A DNA stretch of 7,015 bases. Origin: Bacteroidota bacterium. GTDB lineage: Bacteria; Bacteroidota; Bacteroidia; Cytophagales; Cyclobacteriaceae. Within the stretch, counting starts at the first letter, position 1, and each line of letters opens with the position of its first letter. The translations under genes were made by a program, and so were the position numbers. Below the pieces are notes generated by a model. It had not been told where the DNA came from. It saw only the letters and a list, made by a program, of their open reading frames with translations, and searched no databases. The DNA is taken from contig JAEZEH010000012.1 in assembly GCA_023417785.1 (NCBI GenBank), forward strand, positions 1 to 7,015, in the 5' to 3' direction. This document shows, one piece after another, positions 1 to 4,149 of the stretch.

Positions 1-196
1 CGACTTCGTTCAGACTTAAGAGCTTATCCTTCTGTGCCATAAGGGCGTCGGCATATTGGCTTCGCTCATTCTGGCAAGCCTTTCGATCGTTCTTCCAGGT
101 CTCATGATTAAAATTCTCAAGGGAAACCTTTTCTGAGGTGCACGACATGGAGATAAGAAGGCTAACCAGCAGGGGTCGCCATTTGAAGATGCGCAT
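1..196 (-). CDS. Putative small lipoprotein, N-terminal part only
   Basis: The product is unknown. The first 65 residues are visible, and the gene continues beyond the left edge of the window. The ATG at 196 opens a short basic start (MRIFKWR), a hydrophobic stretch (residues 8-17) and Cys19 in the context ISMSC. This is the layout of a type II signal peptide, although the lipobox is loose (Ser-Met-Ser before Cys). The protein would then be a lipid-anchored envelope protein. The mature part is polar and includes WKNDRKAC (34-41) and a KDKLLSL stretch (56-62). I associate a tryptophan-lysine-x-aspartate plus cysteine pattern with small Bacteroidota lipoproteins, but only from memory. The start lies inside the 3' end of the upstream AGMO-like gene (35-bp overlap, different frame), so the two are probably co-transcribed and may be translationally coupled. 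There is no clear Shine-Dalgarno sequence; the upstream bases are A-rich. An internal ATG at 148 would remove the signal peptide and is unlikely. Confidence 0.65.
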   Translation of the reverse strand, partial: MRIFKWRPLLVSLLISMSCTSEKVSLENFNHETWKNDRKACQNERSQYADALMAQKDKLLSLNEV

Positions 197-1409
197 ATTT
201 TTTTTGAACCTGGTAAAACCACCAGGAGGAAATGAAACAATACAAGACTGCAACCACATGGTAATAATCCGCCCAATTCAGCTGCAAGGTAAAAAATGAA
301 AGCAACAGCGGGTACAAAAAGATACGAACCCATTCCGACCATTTCACCCACGGGCGTTGCTCAAACAAAACCCCGCAATTGACCACCATGACTGAAATCA
401 AAAGAGTGACAAGTACCTGGACCGCCAGCGACAGGCTCCCCGCAGAAAAAAGGAAGATGGCTGTGCCGATTAGACAGATTGTATACTGGAAGAGCACGTA
501 TAGATTCAACAACAGGTTAGAGGGCGGGTCGTATTTCCGGTAGGTTGCCTTATCCACGGGTGGGGCCGGTCTGTACCCTCCGAGATAATCGGGCAGCCAC
601 CCCGGTTTCATAAACAGGTACCGAATCCTGTCGCCCCAGTGCGGGATACGTCGCAGATCATCGCGCATGGTCAGGTAATGGCTGAAGTTGGCGTATAGCG
701 GATTCCAGCTATTCAGCGGTGTTGTAACCCCATACGTCGGTTTTTCTTCCTCTTCCTGAAAGGTCCCGAACATTCGGTCCCAGATGATCAGCGAACCTGC
801 GTGGTTCTTATCGATATACTTCGGATCCCGGCCGTGATGCACACGGTGATGTGAAGGAGTGTTAAATATAACCTCGATCCACCGCGGCAGCTTCCCGATC
901 GTTTCCGTATGGATCCAAAACTGGTATAACGTGTTTAAGGCTGAAATAAGCGCAAAATCAAATGTTTTGAACCCAAGGAAAGCAATAGGAAGGCTAAATC
1001 CAAAGGTCCAGATCACCTGAAGAGAGCTTTGCCTCAGTGCTACACTAAGATTGTATTCTTCACTTTGGTGGTGAACCACATGGCCGCCCCAAAAGAGGTT
1101 TACCTCATGACTCATCCGATGCGCCCAATAATAAGCCAGGTCGACAAGCAGAATCAGGACTACCCAATACCACCATTGGGACCGGTCGGGTGAGAAGAGC
1201 GCAAACCTTTCGAAGAGAACCTGGTAAATTCCAATAGCAAAGATCTTGAGGAACAGCCCCGAAAGTTGCGAAGTTATCCCGCAGCTCAGATTGGCGATGG
1301 CGTCCTGCAGCCTGTACAACTTCTGATGCGTGAACCGTTCGATCAGAAGTTCAACCCCGATCAAAATGAAAAACACGGGAATCGATAAGACGATAGGATT
1401 AAGGTCCAT
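162..1409 (-). CDS. AGMO-like membrane monooxygenase (sterol desaturase / fatty acid hydroxylase superfamily)
   Basis: This is a predicted integral-membrane di-iron enzyme of 415 residues. The superfamily histidine boxes are intact: HRMSH at 97-101, HVVHH at 110-114 and HHRVHH at 187-192, with a further His167 in FWIHTE. Several stretches match my recollection of animal alkylglycerol monooxygenase (AGMO/TMEM195): HE (101-102), EEYNLSVALRQS (117-128), QFWIHTE (163-169), NTPSHHRVHHG (183-193), IDKNHAG (199-205) and LIIWDRMFGTF (207-217). The histidine spacing and Glu102 also agree with the residues I recall as essential in human AGMO. A hydrophobic C-terminal part (about 300-400) adds three or four membrane spans, as in AGMO and unlike short sterol desaturases. 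AGMO cleaves the ether bond of alkylglycerols using tetrahydrobiopterin and O2; the bacterial substrate here is an inference. ATG 1409 (MDLNPIVLSIPVFF) is preferred because it begins just before the first helix. A TTG at 1439 would add 10 residues and has a GGAGGAG upstream. The gene's end overlaps the start of the lipoprotein gene. Confidence 0.85.
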   Translation of the reverse strand: MDLNPIVLSIPVFFILIGVELLIERFTHQKLYRLQDAIANLSCGITSQLSGLFLKIFAIGIYQVLFERFALFSPDRSQWWYWVVLILLVDLAYYWAHRMSHEVNLFWGGHVVHHQSEEYNLSVALRQSSLQVIWTFGFSLPIAFLGFKTFDFALISALNTLYQFWIHTETIGKLPRWIEVIFNTPSHHRVHHGRDPKYIDKNHAGSLIIWDRMFGTFQEEEEKPTYGVTTPLNSWNPLYANFSHYLTMRDDLRRIPHWGDRIRYLFMKPGWLPDYLGGYRPAPPVDKATYRKYDPPSNLLLNLYVLFQYTICLIGTAIFLFSAGSLSLAVQVLVTLLISVMVVNCGVLFEQRPWVKWSEWVRIFLYPLLLSFFTLQLNWADYYHVVAVLYCFISSWWFYQVQKKYAHLQMATPAG

Positions 1410-1449
1410 GCTCGGTTTCGGATTAACGATGGAGTACAATTTACAATTT

Positions 1450-1456
1450 CTCCTCC
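1450..1456 (-). promoter_or_regulatory. Shine-Dalgarno-like GGAGGAG upstream of an alternative TTG start
   Basis: On the minus strand GGAGGAG lies 10 nt before a TTG at 1439, which is in frame with the AGMO-like gene. It is 40 nt before the preferred ATG at 1409. No other start in the window has so good a match to the anti-Shine-Dalgarno sequence. Because Bacteroidota rarely rely on this motif, it may be chance. If used, it would add the residues MYSIVNPKPS to the enzyme. Confidence 0.25.
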
Positions 1457-1539
1457 AACGGCGAAAGTTTCAGGGAACTCAGGAACGGAACAGATTACAT
1501 TATTTGATTTTCGGCAGGACGGGAGTTTTTAAATTCGAT

Positions 1540-1547
1540 TACCTTTG
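1540..1547 (+). promoter_or_regulatory. Candidate Bacteroidota -7 promoter element (TACCTTTG)
   Basis: TACCTTTG is an exact match to the TAnnTTTG -7 consensus of Bacteroidota primary-sigma promoters. It sits 16 nt upstream of the ATG of the four-helix membrane protein, which would give a very short leader of roughly 10 nt. I see no TTG at the expected -33 spacing (about 19-21 nt upstream); the nearest, at 1504-1506, is too far away. It is a plausible promoter for the membrane protein gene, and possibly for the parE-parC genes downstream, but rests on one element only. Confidence 0.35.
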
Positions 1548-1563
1548 CCCGAAAATCTGGAAC

Positions 1564-2004
1564 ATGACATTAAAGATTCTGCGAGGCGTATGGTTTGTTT
1601 CATCTCTTGGCGCCCTGGCTGCCCTACTTACGGTTTATGCCGGCCTTCCGGAGGAAGTCTCTCTCTATCAGCATGACCTGGAGTTCATTTCCGTTTCCCG
1701 GGAAGCGTTTTTCTATCTGACACTGGCGATTATCACCCTCACGAACGCACTTGTTTACGTGATGAGAACTTTATTTGAAAAGGAGGAAGCGATGCGCGCC
1801 TGGTTCCACGGCCTGGTCGTAACGCTGAATGTATTTTTTGTAGTCACCCTGTTTTTCGTGAGCGCTTACAACACATCGGAGCGTTTCGACTTCCAACGAA
1901 TAGGCCCTTTTATCTATGCCAGTGTAATCCTGGTGATGGCATGGGCGCTTTTCTGGCCATTTCGAATGGTGATACGAAAAATTTTGACTAAACCCTCAGT
2001 TTAA
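1564..2004 (+). CDS. Four-helix membrane protein of unknown function
   Basis: The product has 146 residues and is almost entirely membrane-embedded. Four hydrophobic segments are visible at about 7-27, 47-68, 80-101 and 114-135. Between the first two is a non-cytoplasmic-looking loop with LPEEVSLYQHD (28-38); a charged stretch (FEKEEAMR, 71-78) follows the second helix, and the C-terminus is basic (RMVIRKILTK). No catalytic motif is evident. The overall pattern (an LPE-V sequence after helix 1, then a YLTLAI-type helix, AWFHGL, and a final WALFWPF helix) resembles a small membrane protein I recall as widespread in Bacteroidota without known function. The reading frame is open upstream to 1330, but that extension overlaps the AGMO-like gene and has no membrane or conserved character, so ATG 1564 at the start of helix 1 is chosen. 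The gene is divergent from the AGMO-like gene and co-directional with parE, 186 bp upstream of it. Confidence 0.75.
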   Translation: MTLKILRGVWFVSSLGALAALLTVYAGLPEEVSLYQHDLEFISVSREAFFYLTLAIITLTNALVYVMRTLFEKEEAMRAWFHGLVVTLNVFFVVTLFFVSAYNTSERFDFQRIGPFIYASVILVMAWALFWPFRMVIRKILTKPSV

Positions 2005-2025
2005 ATCTGGCCGTAAAAGGTACTC

Positions 2026-2070
2026 TATTACAAGTAGTTAACACGATTCAGTTAAGTCAATTGTGTAATA
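2026..2070. repeat. Nested inverted repeats between the membrane protein gene and parE
   Basis: The outer arms TATTACA (2026-2032) and TGTAATA (2064-2070) are exact reverse complements. Inside them TTAAC (2038-2042) and GTTAA (2051-2055) are also exact reverse complements with an 8-nt loop. The structure is AT-rich and the two stems are separated by unpaired bases, so it could be a weak RNA hairpin, a protein-binding site or chance. It lies 22 bp after the stop of the membrane protein gene and about 120 bp before parE. Confidence 0.35.
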
Positions 2071-2105
2071 CTGTAGCGGCGGGCCGGGGTTGAACTCTTT
2101 GCAAA

Positions 2106-2137
2106 AATCACTTTATTCGTGATTAGCAGCATTTTTT
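2106..2137 (+). terminator. Weak stem-loop followed by a T tract
   Basis: AATCAC (2106-2111) pairs with GTGATT (2119-2124) across a 7-nt loop, and TTTTTT follows at 2132-2137. The stem is short and AT-rich and the T tract begins 7 nt after it, so this is a poor intrinsic terminator. It could partly insulate parE from the upstream gene, or be part of the parE leader. Confidence 0.2.
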
Positions 2138-2190
2138 AAACGTTCGGGGTTCATTTTTTAAGCAAAACCACCGCACTAATCGAACAAGGT

Positions 2191-4101
2191 ATGGCAAAAA
2201 CAGAAAAATCAGCAGTTTCGATGGAATATAATGAGGCCAGTATACGGTCGCTGGACTGGCGGGAACACATCCGGCTGCGACCGGGTATGTACATCGGTAA
2301 ACTCGGCGACGGGTCTTCAAAAGATGACGGGATTTATGTCCTGGTAAAAGAAGTTGTCGACAACTCCATCGATGAGCATATGATGGGGTACGGCAAAGCA
2401 ATCGATATTTCAATATCCGATCAGCGTGTCGTCGTCCGCGACTACGGCCGGGGAATCCCCCTGGGTAAAGTAGTCGATGTGGTGTCTAAGATTAATACGG
2501 GGGCAAAATACGACTCCGGCGCATTTCAGAAGTCGGTCGGCCTGAATGGTGTCGGTACCAAAGCTGTCAATGCGCTTTCAAATTATTTCAAAGTACAGGC
2601 CTTCCGGGACGGGCAGTCGAAGCTGGCCGAATTCAAGAAGGGTATTCTCACGAGCGACCCGAAACCCGGCAAAACTGCCGAGAAGAATGGAACGCTGGTT
2701 GAATTCGAGCCCGACAATACCATGTTCAAGCATTATCATTTCATTCCTGAATACCTGGATGATCTGATGTGGAACTATGCATTCCTGAATGCCGGACTTA
2801 CGATAAACTACAATGGCCGGAAATTCTTTTCCAAAGACGGTCTGCTGGATTTGCTGCGTCAGAAGACTGGAACCGAAGAACTCCGGTACCCAATTATTCA
2901 TTTCAGAGGAAATGATTTAGAGTTTTCCCTCACTCACGGAAACCAGTACGGTGAAGAATACTATTCATTTGTAAACGGTCAGAACACCACGCAGGGAGGG
3001 ACGCATCTGGCGGCTTTTCGCGAAGGTGTCGTACGCGCTGTTCGCGCGGCGTGCAAAAAAGAATATGACGCGGCCGATATCCGCGCGTCCATAATCGGCG
3101 CAATCGCGGTACGAATTCAGGAACCGGTTTTTGAATCGCAAACCAAAACCAAACTAGGCTCCATCAATATGGCGCCCGAAGGACCATCCGTAAGGAGTTA
3201 CGTCGGGGATAATGTGGCCAAAGAGCTGGAGATTTATCTCCATAAGAATCCATCCGTAAAGGACGCGCTCGAAAAACGGATCATTCAGTCGGAACGTGAA
3301 CGGAAAGAAATTGCCGGCATAAAGAAGCTGGCTAATGAAAGGGCAAAGAAAGCAAACCTTCACAACAAAAAGCTCCGCGACTGCCGCTTCCATTTTGATG
3401 ATAAGAGTGAAAAAGGAACCAGTTCACAGATCTTTATCACGGAGGGTGACTCCGCCAGTGGCTCAATAACCACCTCGCGAAATGTAGAAACACAGGCAGT
3501 GTTCAGTCTCCGCGGTAAGCCGCTGAACTGCTATGGTTTGACCAAAAAGGTTGTGTACGAAAACGAAGAGTTCAACCTGCTGCAACATGCGCTGAACATT
3601 GAAGATGGCCTCGAAGGGCTCCGTTATAATCAGGTAATAATCGCCACCGATGCGGACGTTGACGGGATGCACATACGCCTCCTGTTAATGACTTTCTTTC
3701 TGCAGTTTTTCCCTGACCTGGTTAAAGCTGGCCATGTGTTCATCTTAGAGACACCGCTATTCCGGGTGCGCAATAAGAAGGAGACGATTTATTGCTACAG
3801 TGAAGAGGAAAAGCAGAACGCCATGAAAAAGCTCGGCAAGGTGGAGATCACGCGCTTCAAGGGACTTGGCGAAATATCGCCTAAAGAATTCGGGGCTTTT
3901 ATCGGAGAGGATATCCGGCTGCAGCCGGTATTGCTTCACGATCAGAATCTCCATAATCTGATGGAGTTCTACATGGGAAAAAATACACCGGATCGTCAGG
4001 AATTTATCATTGAAAACCTTCGTATCGAACTCGACAGACTGGAGAATGGTGCCGAGGAAGTGATCGAACTGGAAGAACAGCCTGAGGATGCAGTAGCATA
4101 G
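2191..4101 (+). CDS. parE: DNA topoisomerase IV subunit B (ParE)
   Basis: ParE is the ATPase subunit of topoisomerase IV, which with ParC unlinks replicated chromosomes. The 636-residue protein has the full GHKL fold. These motifs are visible: EVVDNSIDE (54-62, with Glu54 as the catalytic base and Asn58 as the Mg ligand), DYGRGIP (84-90), the ATP-lid LNGVGTKAVNALS (118-130) and the QTKTKL loop (317-322), whose Lys319 should contact the ATP gamma-phosphate. The TOPRIM domain shows EGDSASGS (418-425), LRGKPLN (440-446), DADVDG (487-492) and TRFKGLGE (554-561). The length fits ParE without the extra TOPRIM insertion found in proteobacterial GyrB. ATG 2191 gives a short charged lead before the conserved LDWREHIRLRPGMYIG segment (21-36). 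The gene ends with tandem in-frame stops (TAG then TGA) and an acidic tail. parC follows 48 bp downstream, which supports a ParE identity over GyrB and suggests an operon. Confidence 0.95.
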   Translation: MAKTEKSAVSMEYNEASIRSLDWREHIRLRPGMYIGKLGDGSSKDDGIYVLVKEVVDNSIDEHMMGYGKAIDISISDQRVVVRDYGRGIPLGKVVDVVSKINTGAKYDSGAFQKSVGLNGVGTKAVNALSNYFKVQAFRDGQSKLAEFKKGILTSDPKPGKTAEKNGTLVEFEPDNTMFKHYHFIPEYLDDLMWNYAFLNAGLTINYNGRKFFSKDGLLDLLRQKTGTEELRYPIIHFRGNDLEFSLTHGNQYGEEYYSFVNGQNTTQGGTHLAAFREGVVRAVRAACKKEYDAADIRASIIGAIAVRIQEPVFESQTKTKLGSINMAPEGPSVRSYVGDNVAKELEIYLHKNPSVKDALEKRIIQSERERKEIAGIKKLANERAKKANLHNKKLRDCRFHFDDKSEKGTSSQIFITEGDSASGSITTSRNVETQAVFSLRGKPLNCYGLTKKVVYENEEFNLLQHALNIEDGLEGLRYNQVIIATDADVDGMHIRLLLMTFFLQFFPDLVKAGHVFILETPLFRVRNKKETIYCYSEEEKQNAMKKLGKVEITRFKGLGEISPKEFGAFIGEDIRLQPVLLHDQNLHNLMEFYMGKNTPDRQEFIIENLRIELDRLENGAEEVIELEEQPEDAVA

Positions 4102-4149
4102 TGAATTGATTTTTTATTTCGTTTTCAGATAATTGCTTTACAGCAAGAT

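Larger units (their letters stand above)
2005..2190. other. Intergenic region upstream of parE
   Basis: This 186-bp spacer has no plausible ORF. It contains two inverted repeats (listed separately) and a T6 tract at 2132-2137. It probably carries the parE promoter, but no perfect TAnnTTTG element is present. The nearest candidates are TTG at 2090-2092 followed 21 nt later by TATTCGTG (2114-2121), and ACTCTTTG at 2094-2101; both are weak. The parE start has only AAGG close upstream. Confidence 0.5.

Noticed and set aside
16..351. Minus-strand ORF of 111 residues
   Set aside because: It overlaps both the end of the AGMO-like gene and the lipoprotein in another frame; its hydrophobic part is the out-of-frame reading of the AGMO-like membrane helices.
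1330..1563. Open extension upstream of the four-helix membrane protein, which would make it 224 residues long
   Set aside because: It overlaps the opposite-strand AGMO-like gene and the divergent promoter region, is polar with no conserved look, and ATG 1564 sits directly at the first membrane helix.
2191..4101. Alternative identity as DNA gyrase subunit B
   Set aside because: The length, the direct neighbour parC with no true GyrA box, and the N-terminal signature all fit ParE better, though the families are close.
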